Assembly: GCF_001506075.1 (NCBI RefSeq)
Contig: NZ_KQ947475.1
Span: forward strand, 248,001 to 312,000
DNA from: Vibrio sp. MEBiC08052
GTDB lineage: Bacteria > Pseudomonadota > Gammaproteobacteria > Enterobacterales > Vibrionaceae
Direction of reading: 5' to 3'
DNA length: 64,000 nt
Shown: one piece after another, positions 10,590 to 19,724 of the stretch
Layout: each line of letters opens with the position of its first letter
Position numbering within the stretch: the first letter of the stretch is position 1
Translations under genes and position numbers: made by a program
Notes under the pieces: generated by a model
Seen by the model: only the letters and a program-made list of their open reading frames with translations
What the model was told of the DNA's origin: nothing
The model's database searches: none

Positions 10590-11972
10590 ATGGCATTATG
10601 GGGTGGTCGGTTTACTCAGGCAGCAGATACAAGATTTAAAGACTTTAATGATTCTCTTCGTTTTGACTACCGTCTGGCCGAGCAGGATATTGTCGGTTCG
10701 GTGGCTTGGTCGAAAGCATTGCTATCCGTCAATGTGCTGACACAGGAAGAACAGCAGCAGTTAGAAGCGGCACTCAATGAGTTAAAAGCCTCTGTGATTG
10801 CTGATCCGGAACAGATTCTGCGTTCAGATGCTGAAGATATCCATTCATGGGTTGAACAGCAGTTAATTGATCGGGTCGGCGATCTGGGTAAAAAACTCCA
10901 TACCGGTCGTTCGAGAAACGATCAGGTCGCAACCGATTTGAAACTGTGGTGTCGTGCTCAGGGCGACGTGTTGCTGGATGCGTTACAGCGCTTACAAACT
11001 AAAATGGTTGAGGTGGCTCAAGCCAATCAAACTACCGTATTACCGGGATATACCCATTTGCAACGTGCCCAGCCGGTGACATTTGCACATTGGTGTCTGG
11101 CCTATCTGGAGATGTTCGAACGGGATAGTTCGCGTTTGCAAGACGCGCTGCAACGCCTGAATACTTGTCCGCTGGGCTCGGGGGCTTTAGCGGGGACAGC
11201 TTATGCGATTGATCGTGAGCAACTGGCTCAGTCACTGGATTTTCAACGGGCGACCCGTAACTCTTTAGATGCCGTATCTGATCGCGACCATGTCATGGAG
11301 CTGATGTCAGTTGCGTCGATCTCGATGCTGCATTTATCCCGTCTGGCAGAAGATCTGATTTTCTATAATTCGGGTGAAGCCGGATTTATTGAACTCGCTG
11401 ATACCGTCACATCGGGCTCTTCGCTGATGCCACAGAAGAAAAACCCGGATGCACTGGAGTTGATTCGTGGTAAAACAGGGCGTGTCTATGGTGCACTGGC
11501 TGGCATGATGATGACCGTGAAAGCATTGCCGTTAGCGTACAATAAAGACATGCAGGAAGACAAAGAAGGTCTGTTTGATGCGTTGGATACATGGTATGAC
11601 TGTATCGAGATGACTGCACTCTGCTTTGAAGGGATTCAAATCAATGGCGAACGGACGTTGGAAGCGGCCAAGCAAGGGTATGCGAACGCAACCGAACTAG
11701 CGGATTATCTCGTTGCGAAAGGGATTCCCTTCCGTGAAGCGCACCATATTGTCGGTGTTGCGGTTGTCGGTGCGATTGCGAAAGGCTGTGCGCTGGAAGA
11801 ACTGTCTCTGGCTGAACTCCGTGAATTCTCCTCAGTCATTGATGATGATGTCTACGGAACTTTGACGATTGATTCTTGCCTGAAACAGCGGTGTGCTTTA
11901 GGTGGCGTATCGCCAAATCAAGTGGCTTATGCCGTAGAACAGGCACAGCAACGCCTGAGTGATAAAGATTAA
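10590..11972 (+). CDS. argH: Argininosuccinate lyase
   Basis: Final step of arginine synthesis, splitting argininosuccinate into arginine and fumarate. The superfamily signature [15 protein letters not shown] contains the catalytic serine loop; [10 protein letters not shown] and [14 protein letters not shown] are also present. The protein is 460 aa, a stand-alone lyase: some vibrios carry an ArgH(A) fusion with a C-terminal N-acetylglutamate synthase domain, which is absent here. Transcription probably comes from argC, perhaps reduced at the argG-argH hairpin. Confidence 0.97.
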   Translation: MALWGGRFTQAADTRFKDFNDSLRFDYRLAEQDIVGSVAWSKALLSVNVLTQEEQQQLEAALNELKASVIADPEQILRSDAEDIHSWVEQQLIDRVGDLGKKLHTGRSRNDQVATDLKLWCRAQGDVLLDALQRLQTKMVEVAQANQTTVLPGYTHLQRAQPVTFAHWCLAYLEMFERDSSRLQDALQRLNTCPLGSGALAGTAYAIDREQLAQSLDFQRATRNSLDAVSDRDHVMELMSVASISMLHLSRLAEDLIFYNSGEAGFIELADTVTSGSSLMPQKKNPDALELIRGKTGRVYGALAGMMMTVKALPLAYNKDMQEDKEGLFDALDTWYDCIEMTALCFEGIQINGERTLEAAKQGYANATELADYLVAKGIPFREAHHIVGVAVVGAIAKGCALEELSLAELREFSSVIDDDVYGTLTIDSCLKQRCALGGVSPNQVAYAVEQAQQRLSDKD

Positions 11973-12149
11973 AATCAACGGTTCTTGACGGTCTGTTATT
12001 CGGGGTGATATCGGATATGAACGGCTCACCAAATCAATTTGGCAAGCCTCCGCAAACGAATGATCAAAAAAGATCGATTTTTTTGGAACCAATTCAGAAA
12101 GGCAGGGTCTACCTTTATACCACTGCTTTTTCTTAGATGAATCTAAGAG

Positions 12150-12184
12150 GCCCCGAGACTGAATTTGGTCTTGGGGCTTTTTCT
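12150..12184 (+). terminator. Intrinsic terminator downstream of argH
   Basis: Stem GCCCCGAGAC / GTCTTGGGGC (one G-U pair) followed by TTTTTCTTT. It lies about 180 bp after the argH stop and is immediately preceded by another small hairpin (CTTAGA-TGAA-TCTAAG, 12132-12147). This distance leaves room for a short independent transcript, discussed in the findings. Confidence 0.8.
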
Positions 12185-12227
12185 TTCTGGCTGATTTTGT
12201 GGTCAGGGTGCATTCATTCTGCTTGAC

Positions 12228-12476
12228 TTAATGAGGTTTTCTTTTCCGCCATGGCAGAATAATAAACTTCATCCATAAATGAAGGCTGAGTAGCAGATGA
12301 ACCGTAAGCCCGAAACCGATCAGCGCAATCCCTTCAACCGATTTGGTATGGTGTATTCCCCAAAGCAGCCAGCTTCCCCAGAATAAGAGACACAGGACGC
12401 TTAACTGATTCATGCAGCGCTGACAGCGACCTATCTTTTTCCAGAACCAGCTTGATTCACAATTGTTACAAGTCAT
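12228..12476 (-). CDS. DUF3624-like small membrane protein
   Basis: Small protein of 82 aa with an N-terminal zinc-ribbon-like pattern (CNNC at residues 3-6 and CQRC at 18-21) and two hydrophobic segments (about 25-40 and 50-70), ending in a basic tail (LPWRKRKPH). I recognise it as resembling the DUF3624 family found beside argH in vibrios; function unknown. It reads opposite to argH and ends near the argH terminator. It is probably an inner-membrane protein with a cysteine-rich face. Confidence 0.7.
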   Translation of the reverse strand: MTCNNCESSWFWKKIGRCQRCMNQLSVLCLLFWGSWLLWGIHHTKSVEGIALIGFGLTVHLLLSLHLWMKFIILPWRKRKPH

Positions 12477-12551
12477 CCGAAGCGTTTATTGAGTCAATAA
12501 AAGGCAAGCGTAGGTGAGGATATGAGGGGGATCAAGCAAAAAAATTACCCC

Positions 12552-12581
12552 GGTTCTCTTTCTTGGGGGAAGAAGAGAACC
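12552..12581 (-). terminator. Terminator-like hairpin, minus strand
   Basis: Stem GGTTCTCTT / AAGAGAACC with a C-rich loop. On the minus strand it is followed by GGGGTAATTTTTTTG. It lies about 200 bp beyond the peroxiredoxin gene, so it ends either a long 3'-UTR or a separate short transcript. Confidence 0.6.
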
Positions 12582-12752
12582 AGAGTCGAAATGAATTACC
12601 GTCTATTCAGAAGGCAGTAACACACCGAAACAGAGTCAACGTTATGGACATTAACACTGACTCAACTCCCGAGATTAAATCGAGTTAATGCAGGCAGTTT
12701 GAATTCTAAGTAAGTGGCAGACCAAGTTATTACTATGATTGGTTTTGAGCCA

Positions 12753-12775
12753 GACCTCCGGGTCACCCGGAGGTC
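12753..12775 (-). terminator. GC-rich hairpin after the peroxiredoxin gene
   Basis: Perfect 10-bp stem GACCTCCGGG / CCCGGAGGTC with a 3-nt loop, 10 bp past the stop codon. The minus strand lacks a T tract after it; the plus strand has TATATTTTT. It may protect the 3' end or be an inefficient terminator. Confidence 0.5.
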
Positions 12776-12784
12776 CGTATATTT

Positions 12785-13528
12785 TTAGTTTGTGGTTGAG
12801 TCGCGAAAGTAGATATCCAGATCTTCACTTCCACCGATATGTTTACCACCGATGTAAACTTGAGGAACTGTTGAGCGTCCGGTAATGGCACGCAGACTCA
12901 CGGTTGTCGCATCTTTGCCCAACACGACTTCTTCGTATTGCAGACCACGGTCAATTAAGGTCTGTTTTGCTTTCGCACAGAATGGGCAGCCCGGTTTGGT
13001 AAAGATCGTGATGGATTCCTGAAGCTGATGTCCCGGAGAAATATAGTTCAACATTGTATCGGCATCGGAAACTTTGAACGGGTCACCGGGTTCATTAGGT
13101 TCAATAAACATCTCTTCGACGATGCCATCTTTGACCAGCATACTGTAACGCCATGAACGTTGACCGAATCCGAGATCGTGTTTATTGACTAACATGCCCA
13201 TGCCGGCGGTAAATTCACCGTTACCGTCTGGGATGAAGGTAATGTTGTCGGCTTCCTGATCGTTTTTCCATGCGTTCATGACGAATGTATCGTTCACCGA
13301 CACACACAAGATTTCATCGACACCATGCTCTTTAAATACAGGAAACAGCTCGTTGTAGCGCGGTAAATGACTTGAAGAACATGTTGGTGTAAATGCTCCG
13401 GGAAGACTAAACACGATGACTGTTTTTCCTTTGAATAATTCATCAGTGGTGACATTGACCCACTGATCCCCCTGACGCGTTGGAAAGGTAACTTGTGGTA
13501 CGGGTTGGCCTTTTTTAGATGTCAACAT
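12785..13528 (-). CDS. Hybrid peroxiredoxin-glutaredoxin (Prx5 type)
   Basis: Glutathione-dependent peroxidase fusing a Prx5-like peroxiredoxin to a glutaredoxin, 247 aa, like the Haemophilus and Vibrio hybrids. The peroxidatic cysteine is C50 in PGAFTPTC. The glutaredoxin domain begins near residue 170, with the CPFC dithiol at 181-184, a TVPQ cis-proline segment and the GG of IGGSEDL. It reduces H2O2 and alkyl hydroperoxides using glutathione. It is divergent from oxyR with a 160-bp shared region, the arrangement expected for an OxyR-controlled gene; I did not identify the OxyR site. Confidence 0.95.
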   Translation of the reverse strand: MLTSKKGQPVPQVTFPTRQGDQWVNVTTDELFKGKTVIVFSLPGAFTPTCSSSHLPRYNELFPVFKEHGVDEILCVSVNDTFVMNAWKNDQEADNITFIPDGNGEFTAGMGMLVNKHDLGFGQRSWRYSMLVKDGIVEEMFIEPNEPGDPFKVSDADTMLNYISPGHQLQESITIFTKPGCPFCAKAKQTLIDRGLQYEEVVLGKDATTVSLRAITGRSTVPQVYIGGKHIGGSEDLDIYFRDSTTN

Positions 13529-13688
13529 ATTGGGTGTCCTTTTAAGTTCAAATGTTTTTTTTTTGAGGTTATATCAAGTGTCTGGCACTTGTTTTTGTTT
13601 TGATGTGTTCATTATTCAAAAAAATCTTTGATAGCTCTAATCGTTTGATGCTATGGTTTCGATAGATGTAATCTATTAGGGGGATAGA

Positions 13689-14582
13689 ATGAATATCCGA
13701 GATTTTGAATACTTGGTCTCTTTAGCTGAACACCGTCATTTTCGTAAAGCAGCTGAAGCGTGTTTTGTCAGTCAGCCGACACTCAGTGGTCAGATCCGTA
13801 AACTGGAAGATGAACTGGGAACCGTATTGTTAGAACGAAGCAGCCGCCGGGTGCTCTTTACTGACGCTGGCTTACAGTTAGTCGAACAGGCAAAAAATAT
13901 TCTTAAAGAGATTAAAACATTCAAAGATATGGCGAGCGGGCAAGGAGATGAGATGAGTGGTCCGATGCATATCGGCTTTATCCCGACAGTTGGTCCTTAT
14001 CTATTGCCCCGCATTGTCCCGTCACTGAAAACTCATTTTCCTGATTTAGAATTGTATTTGCATGAAGCGCAGACAAACCAGTTAGTCCGTCAATTGGAAG
14101 ATGGTAAATTGGACTGTCTTGTACTGGCATCCGTTGAAGAAACGAAGCCATTTAAAGAAATTGAGCTCTACAATGAGCCGATGAGTCTTGCTGTGCCTGC
14201 CGACCACCCGTGGGCGAAGAGCGAGCAATTGGATATGTCTCATCTCAAAGGACAAACCGTACTGATGCTGGGTGACGGGCATTGCTTACGTGATCAGGCG
14301 CTGGGATTCTGTTTTGCGGCCGGTGCAAAAGATGATGAACGATTTAAGGCAACCAGCTTAGAAACATTACGGAATATGGTCGCTGCCGGTGGCGGCATTA
14401 CATTACTGCCTGAACTCTCTTTGCCGGGGTGCCGAGAAAAAGATGGCGTCTGCTATCTGAAAGCATTCAATCCCGTGCCAAGCCGGACATTAGTGCTGGT
14501 CTATCGGCCCGGTTCACCGCTCAGACAACGGTTTGAGACATTGGCTGGTGTGATTCGTCAACGGCTCAATGAACTGACCTGA
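13689..14582 (+). CDS. oxyR: Hydrogen peroxide-sensing LysR regulator OxyR
   Basis: LysR-type activator of the peroxide stress response. The N-terminal winged helix-turn-helix (MNIRDFEYLVSLAEHRHFRK..SQPTLSGQIRKLE) is followed by an effector domain carrying the redox pair C199 and C208 in GDGHCLRDQALGFC, the same positions as in E. coli OxyR. The length of 297 aa is normal. It starts at ATG 13689, with GGGGG upstream, and is divergent from the peroxiredoxin gene. Confidence 0.96.
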   Translation: MNIRDFEYLVSLAEHRHFRKAAEACFVSQPTLSGQIRKLEDELGTVLLERSSRRVLFTDAGLQLVEQAKNILKEIKTFKDMASGQGDEMSGPMHIGFIPTVGPYLLPRIVPSLKTHFPDLELYLHEAQTNQLVRQLEDGKLDCLVLASVEETKPFKEIELYNEPMSLAVPADHPWAKSEQLDMSHLKGQTVLMLGDGHCLRDQALGFCFAAGAKDDERFKATSLETLRNMVAAGGGITLLPELSLPGCREKDGVCYLKAFNPVPSRTLVLVYRPGSPLRQRFETLAGVIRQRLNELT

Positions 14583-14598
14583 AGTAGAACACATATCA

Positions 14599-14622
14599 AA
14601 AAGCGGAGTGACCTCCGCTTTT
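14599..14622 (+). terminator. Terminator of oxyR (probably bidirectional)
   Basis: Stem AAAAGCGGAG / CTCCGCTTTT with loop TGAC, followed by TGGTGTTTTTG on the plus strand. The A/T-flanked symmetric stem could also serve mrcA, which ends 57 bp further on from the opposite strand. Confidence 0.8.
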
Positions 14623-14678
14623 GGTGTTTTTGTTCGCTTGAGAGAACCACTTTTCATTCAAAAGCAGTCCCTACAACA

Positions 14679-17279
14679 CTAAAACAGTTCTTCACCACCA
14701 TTGGGTGAGGTGTACAGACTATTCGTCACGGAATCCTGTACATATTCTTTCGGTTCGGTGCCCTGAATAAAGTATTCGAACATCGCACTACCATCCGTTT
14801 TTGTCGTTAACAATCCGCTCTCCCGATCGATTCTGACTTGAACAATATGTTTTGGGATGACCTTCTCATGTGTCGGGACATCATTGAGTGCATGGGCCAT
14901 AAAATCGATCCAAGCCGGTTCTGCTGTTTTGGCACCTGATTCGCCACCGCTAATTGGTACATCGTCGAGGTTCGGGTTTTGGGTTGTTTTGCCTAAATCC
15001 CGGTTATGGCTGTCAAACCCGACCCAGGCACTGGCAACGATACCCGGTGCAAACCCATTATACCAAGCATCTTTCGAATCGTTGGTTGTCCCGGTTTTCC
15101 CACCAATATCCCGGCGTTTGAGTTTTTGAGCACGCCATCCGGTGCCGTTCCATCCGGTTCCTTCACGCCAGTTTCCGCCACCCCAAATATTGCTATACAT
15201 CATTTCCCGAACCAAAAATGCATTCTGTTCCGAGATAACGCGTGGAGCATATTGGACATCTGCCGAATGTTCATTAAAGCGAGGTGATCCGGCATTGACA
15301 TAAGCGCTATCTTGATGAATATCGGGGGCACTGATCCCTTGTTCATTCTCTCCTTGCTGGACGCTATCGTACTGATCTTGATTTTGTAGCTCATCGCTGT
15401 CCTGATCAGGGCATTGGTCATGGCAGACGATTTTCGGTGTGGAGCGATAGACCAGTGTCCCGAAAGGATCTTCAACATGATCAATGTAATAGGCATCAAC
15501 ACTGTAACCGCCGTTGGCAAATACCGAGTATCCCTGTACCAGTTTCAGAGGGCTCAGGCTACCGGCACCCAGCGCGATGGTTTCTGAATGAGGCAGATTG
15601 TCCAGATCGAAGCCAAAACGGGTCAGATAGTGTCGCACACGTTCCAGACCAACCGCTCTGAGCACGCGGATTGCCATGACGTTTTTCGATTGTGCCAAGC
15701 CAATCCGTAGCCGCGTCGGCCCTCGGTAAGTCGGAGGTGAATTTTTAGGACGCCATGCTGTTCCCTGACTCTGATCCCATTTGTTGATCGGTGCATCATT
15801 GACCAGCGTTGCCAGCGTCAAACCATCATCAATGGCGGATGAATAGATGAAGGGTTTAATCCCCGAACCAACCTGACGGATGGATTGTGTCACGCGGTTA
15901 AACTTACTATGAATGAAATTAAAACCGCCGACCAGCGCAAGAACGGCACCATCTTCAGGATTCATCGCAACAAAAGCGGTGTTGGCATTCGGCACCTGAC
16001 TGAGATGCCAGATCGGTTGATTTTCATCCGAAGTATCATCACGTTTTCTCACCCAGATTTGTTCACCGGCTGCCATGATTTGATGGGCGTCCGTCGGCGC
16101 GTCTCCTTGCCGATCATCGGTAATAAAACGCCGGGCCCATTTCATCCCATCCCAGGGAATGGTTTGCGAACCGTGATTCTTGACCCAGACCGTCGCTGAT
16201 TGTTGGGTAACATCCGTCACAATGGCTGGGTACATATCATCGTAGATAGGTTGTTCGGTGAGGTATTCTTCCATCTGCTCTTGGGTGTACGCCGATTGAC
16301 CCGTTTTCCACAACACTTTTTCTGCACCACGATAACCATGGCGTTGATCGTAGTCGATCAAGTTATTAATGGCTGATTTATGCGCGGCATCTTGCAGATC
16401 AGACTGGATGGTGGTGGTGACTCTCATCCCTGATGTATAGGCGTCTTCACCATAATGCTCAACCATCCAGGCACGTGCGAGCTCAGCCACATAAGGTGCA
16501 TTGACTTCAATTTCAGCCACATGATATCGCGCGATCAATGGCTCAGCTTTTGCCGAGTCATACTGCTTCTGCGTAATGTAATGTTCGTCAAGCATTCGCA
16601 TCAGGACGACATTACGACGGTGGGTTGCCCGGGTCAGTGAGTAGATCGGGTTCATGGTCGACGGGGCTTTCGGCAATCCGGCAATCATGGCTATTTCACC
16701 CAGTGTGAGGTCTTTGACGTTTTTACCGAAATAGACTTGTGCTGCGGCACCAACCCCATAAGAGCGATAGCCCAGATAGATTTTGTTCAGATACAGTTCA
16801 AGGATTTCGTCTTTTGTGAGCAACTGTTCAATGTGAACGGCGATAAAAATCTCTTTTATCTTGCGCATGATTTTCTTCTCATTGCTCAGGAAGAAGTTAC
16901 GGGCAAGTTGCTGAGTAATGGTACTCGCGCCTTGAGAGGCACTACCGGAGAGTATGACGGCAAATGCCGCGCGGGTAATCCCGATGGGGTCAAATCCGTA
17001 GTGCTCATAAAAGCGATTATCTTCCGTTGCCAGAAATGCATGGATCAAATCCGGCGGGATGTCACTCAGTTTGAGTGGAATTCGGCGTTTTTCTCCAAAC
17101 TGGGCAATCAGTTTTCCATCTTTACTGAAAACCTGCATCGGTGTTTGAAGTTGAACATCTTTTAAGGTGGCGACATCAGGTAATTCCGGTTTTACATAGT
17201 AGTAAAACCCAAAAATTGTACTCACCCCTAAAACCATGCAAATCAATGAAAATAAAAATAATCGCTTTATGAACTTCAC
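14679..17279 (-). CDS. mrcA: Penicillin-binding protein 1A
   Basis: Bifunctional class A penicillin-binding protein that polymerises and cross-links peptidoglycan at the inner membrane. A single N-terminal membrane anchor (about residues 6-28) is followed by the glycosyltransferase domain with catalytic E86 in ATEDNRFYEH, and QGASTITQQLARN. The transpeptidase domain has SGIK, SKN and KTGTT motifs. I chose the GTG at 17279 because AGGGA lies seven bases before it and it yields the family N-terminus KFIKRLF; an ATG 33 bp upstream (17312) is the alternative. The 866-aa protein has an acidic, Q/D-rich insert around residues 640-685. It is divergent from pilM, as in other vibrios. Confidence 0.95.
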   Translation of the reverse strand: MKFIKRLFLFSLICMVLGVSTIFGFYYYVKPELPDVATLKDVQLQTPMQVFSKDGKLIAQFGEKRRIPLKLSDIPPDLIHAFLATEDNRFYEHYGFDPIGITRAAFAVILSGSASQGASTITQQLARNFFLSNEKKIMRKIKEIFIAVHIEQLLTKDEILELYLNKIYLGYRSYGVGAAAQVYFGKNVKDLTLGEIAMIAGLPKAPSTMNPIYSLTRATHRRNVVLMRMLDEHYITQKQYDSAKAEPLIARYHVAEIEVNAPYVAELARAWMVEHYGEDAYTSGMRVTTTIQSDLQDAAHKSAINNLIDYDQRHGYRGAEKVLWKTGQSAYTQEQMEEYLTEQPIYDDMYPAIVTDVTQQSATVWVKNHGSQTIPWDGMKWARRFITDDRQGDAPTDAHQIMAAGEQIWVRKRDDTSDENQPIWHLSQVPNANTAFVAMNPEDGAVLALVGGFNFIHSKFNRVTQSIRQVGSGIKPFIYSSAIDDGLTLATLVNDAPINKWDQSQGTAWRPKNSPPTYRGPTRLRIGLAQSKNVMAIRVLRAVGLERVRHYLTRFGFDLDNLPHSETIALGAGSLSPLKLVQGYSVFANGGYSVDAYYIDHVEDPFGTLVYRSTPKIVCHDQCPDQDSDELQNQDQYDSVQQGENEQGISAPDIHQDSAYVNAGSPRFNEHSADVQYAPRVISEQNAFLVREMMYSNIWGGGNWREGTGWNGTGWRAQKLKRRDIGGKTGTTNDSKDAWYNGFAPGIVASAWVGFDSHNRDLGKTTQNPNLDDVPISGGESGAKTAEPAWIDFMAHALNDVPTHEKVIPKHIVQVRIDRESGLLTTKTDGSAMFEYFIQGTEPKEYVQDSVTNSLYTSPNGGEELF

Positions 17280-17550
17280 CGGATAATCCCTGTTTGGTCG
17301 GATTGAACGCATGTCATCCGATCTAATTTTCGCTATTTTCTCTAAGAAACTGATCGCTTAACGTTTCATTTCAAGATAGACCCGTTGAAAAGAGTCTACA
17401 CGACTAAAAATATCGGTTGTTAAAAATATAATTGCGGCAAACCTGTCGTTTTATCTTTTTACCATCCCGTCATTTTGGTGCTATCTCAAAATGAACGCTT
17501 ATTGTACTACCAATCAGCGATTTGAACAGTGCTGAACGACTGGAGTCTGT

Positions 17551-18462
17551 ATGAGAAAACGTATCGTAACGGGAATCGATATCCGCCGTCACCGTATTAC
17601 TACCGTTACTTTAAAGCGCCAACATAACATCGTGTCATTACTTGACTGTGAAACGCTGTCTGTTCCCGATGACATTTTCTCTGAGAATGAGGTCATCGAT
17701 TATCAGAGCATTGTCAATAAACTTGCCGAAGTAAGAAAGAGATTACCTTTTTGGCAACATCGGGTTGCGATTTCGATGCCTGACCTGACGGTGATGGCCA
17801 AAACACTTCAGCTCTCTATAAGTGATTATGATCAAAGTTTGGAGCCGTGGTTGATTGCTCAGGCTTTTGCTGAAAAAACCGGCCTCTCCGGTGATTCCGT
17901 CTATTTAGATTATGTCCCGCTTCAAACTGGCTATCAGGTCTATGCTGCGAAAAAGGAAGTGGTAGAAAGCCGTCTGCAAGCGCTTTGTCTGGCCGGATTA
18001 AGACCCGTATTGATCGATACGGAAAAGCAGGCCTTTCTTCAGTTTCTGCTGCAATCCATGTGTCGTACTCAGCGTCAGGGGTGGCTACTGATTGACATCG
18101 GTGAAGATATTATCGCGATGGGATTTATCACCGATGAACTGAGTTTTTATCGTCAGTTTCCTTTTTCTGTACAGGCGTTCGATGTAGCGCTCACGCTAGT
18201 GTTACAAGAGGTGCAGCGGTTTATATCATTACATCCTGCCGCTTTGCTGAACGGGATATGGGTCAATAGTTCGCCGGGCATATATCAGACGGTAGCACAG
18301 GGGTTGCGTCAGCAATTCTGTGGGCAGGTAGAACACTTGGTGGCCGCATCGGTTTTCGAGACATCAGCTTCGATACCTGCTCATTACTGGCCTTTCATTC
18401 CATTGGCTGCCGGCAGTGCGTTGCGTGGCCTGATGGCATTGGAGTCCGGTTATGCTGCATGA
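17551..18462 (+). CDS. pilM: Type IV pilus assembly protein PilM
   Basis: Actin-like cytoplasmic protein of the type IV pilus / competence machinery, which binds the N-terminus of PilN and couples the alignment subcomplex to the motor. The 303-aa sequence has the N-terminal GIDIRRHRI phosphate-1-like segment and the LLIDIGEDIIAMGF second phosphate segment typical of the FtsA-like fold. It is the first gene of the operon and overlaps pilN by 11 bp. A possible -10 (TATAAT, 17427-17432) lies upstream. It diverges from the C-terminus of canonical PilM and resembles the competence (ComA/HofM) subgroup. Confidence 0.85.
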   Translation: MRKRIVTGIDIRRHRITTVTLKRQHNIVSLLDCETLSVPDDIFSENEVIDYQSIVNKLAEVRKRLPFWQHRVAISMPDLTVMAKTLQLSISDYDQSLEPWLIAQAFAEKTGLSGDSVYLDYVPLQTGYQVYAAKKEVVESRLQALCLAGLRPVLIDTEKQAFLQFLLQSMCRTQRQGWLLIDIGEDIIAMGFITDELSFYRQFPFSVQAFDVALTLVLQEVQRFISLHPAALLNGIWVNSSPGIYQTVAQGLRQQFCGQVEHLVAASVFETSASIPAHYWPFIPLAAGSALRGLMALESGYAA

Positions 18463-19117
18463 ACTGAATTTAATGGATTGGCGACATCGTCAATTATACC
18501 GACGGAAGCGGTTTTTATATGGATTGTGGCTCTTCGGCGGGTGTTTGTGGCTAGTTGTACAGAGTATTTTCTATTTTGAATGGCACAAGCAACAAACCTT
18601 CTGGCAACAGTCTGAGCAGCGGTTCAATTTACAACTGGATGAGCAGCAAAAGCGTCTGCATCAGTGGGAAGTGCGACAGCAACATGCGCTGCAGAATCAG
18701 CGAGAACTGGCTGACACAGAGCAGTGGATCGTACACAGCCAATTGCCGCAGAAACTTATGTCCGTGTTGGCCTCGGCTGTTCCCGACGGCATCTATCTGG
18801 AAGAAATCCGTTTGACGGAACAACTGGTTGTCATCCAAGGATTAAGTCGTCATCCGACAGTGATGAGCCGTTTTATTCAGCGGCTCAGGCAAGCCTCATC
18901 GATTAGGCAGCTGGATATTCTGTCAGTGACGGATCAGACCTCCCATTGGGGCAGCAAATTCAATACGTTTCAGCTGCGTTTGGTGATAACAGCAAACACT
19001 GGTGTCGGTTCGGTCTCAGCGATTAAGTCTGAAGTTGCAATGGAACCTGTTGCTGTCATTCATGCTGTTGAGAAACAGAACGCGATTGAGAAAAAGGACC
19101 GCGCAGATGTTCACTGA
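18452..19117 (+). CDS. pilN: Type IV pilus assembly protein PilN
   Basis: Bitopic inner-membrane protein of the pilus alignment complex. A short cytoplasmic N-terminus (LHELNLMDWRHRQ, related to the INLLPWR PilM-binding motif) precedes one membrane helix (about residues 21-42). A coiled coil (45-85) and a periplasmic ferredoxin-like domain follow. The C-terminus has about 40 extra residues rich in A, V, K and E that look poorly conserved. It overlaps pilM (11 bp) and pilO (11 bp), indicating translational coupling. Confidence 0.85.
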   Translation: MLHELNLMDWRHRQLYRRKRFLYGLWLFGGCLWLVVQSIFYFEWHKQQTFWQQSEQRFNLQLDEQQKRLHQWEVRQQHALQNQRELADTEQWIVHSQLPQKLMSVLASAVPDGIYLEEIRLTEQLVVIQGLSRHPTVMSRFIQRLRQASSIRQLDILSVTDQTSHWGSKFNTFQLRLVITANTGVGSVSAIKSEVAMEPVAVIHAVEKQNAIEKKDRADVH

Positions 19118-19724
19118 TTTTCTCCAACGTCGGATGTTGAATGCTTCGATACTGCAACAAGTGGGGATGGTGGCAGGTCTGTTTGTGGTACTCACTGGTG
19201 TCAGCTATCCACTTTTCTGGCAAAGCCGATATGACATGTTATTGCAATATCAATCCCATCTGAATGCACTGTCTCAGCAACAGGAGATGAACCGGCAACA
19301 ATTGCATGACTTTCGCCGACAGCAAGCGGATTGGGAGGCGATTCAGTACCAACTGGTGCAAACCATGGCGCAGGTAACCAAAGTGCGTGATTCTTCTGCG
19401 TGGGTCAAACAAGTCGAGCAGGTTGCAGAGCAACAGCATATTCGCATTCGACATATTGTATGGAAAACACCGCAACAACTTTATGGCCATGATGCGGATA
19501 CTTTCGAGATCAGGTTGAGCGGTCTGTTCCCTGACATCCTGAATTTCATGCGGACAATTGCGCATCAGTCTGTTGGTGTAGTGTTTCAACCGATTCGCTG
19601 GAAAAGAGTGTCACCACAGCAGCGTCGTATTGAGGTCGTCGCAACTGGTTTTCTTTATCAACTGAAAACAGATCACAGCAAAGATCATCATATAAAAGGA
19701 CATGATCAACATGAGTCAAAATAA
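19107..19724 (+). CDS. pilO: Type IV pilus assembly protein PilO
   Basis: Second bitopic alignment protein, partner of PilN, 205 aa. A short N-terminus precedes a membrane helix (about residues 19-38), then a coiled coil (SHLNALSQQQEMNRQQLHDF and onward) and a ferredoxin-like fold. The start at 19107 is the ATG overlapping the pilN stop. The frame is open upstream, but only this start gives the usual short cytoplasmic tail. The C-terminal 20 residues are H/K/D-rich and overlap the next gene by 14 bp. No pilP follows. Confidence 0.8.
   Translation: MFTDFLQRRMLNASILQQVGMVAGLFVVLTGVSYPLFWQSRYDMLLQYQSHLNALSQQQEMNRQQLHDFRRQQADWEAIQYQLVQTMAQVTKVRDSSAWVKQVEQVAEQQHIRIRHIVWKTPQQLYGHDADTFEIRLSGLFPDILNFMRTIAHQSVGVVFQPIRWKRVSPQQRRIEVVATGFLYQLKTDHSKDHHIKGHDQHESK

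Larger units (their letters stand above)
12477..12784. other. Intergenic region with two hairpins, no CDS
   Basis: No convincing open frame. It contains a minus-strand terminator-like hairpin at 12552-12581 and a strong GC-rich hairpin at 12753-12775 just after the peroxiredoxin stop. The 170 bp between them are gene-free and could encode a small RNA. Confidence 0.6.
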
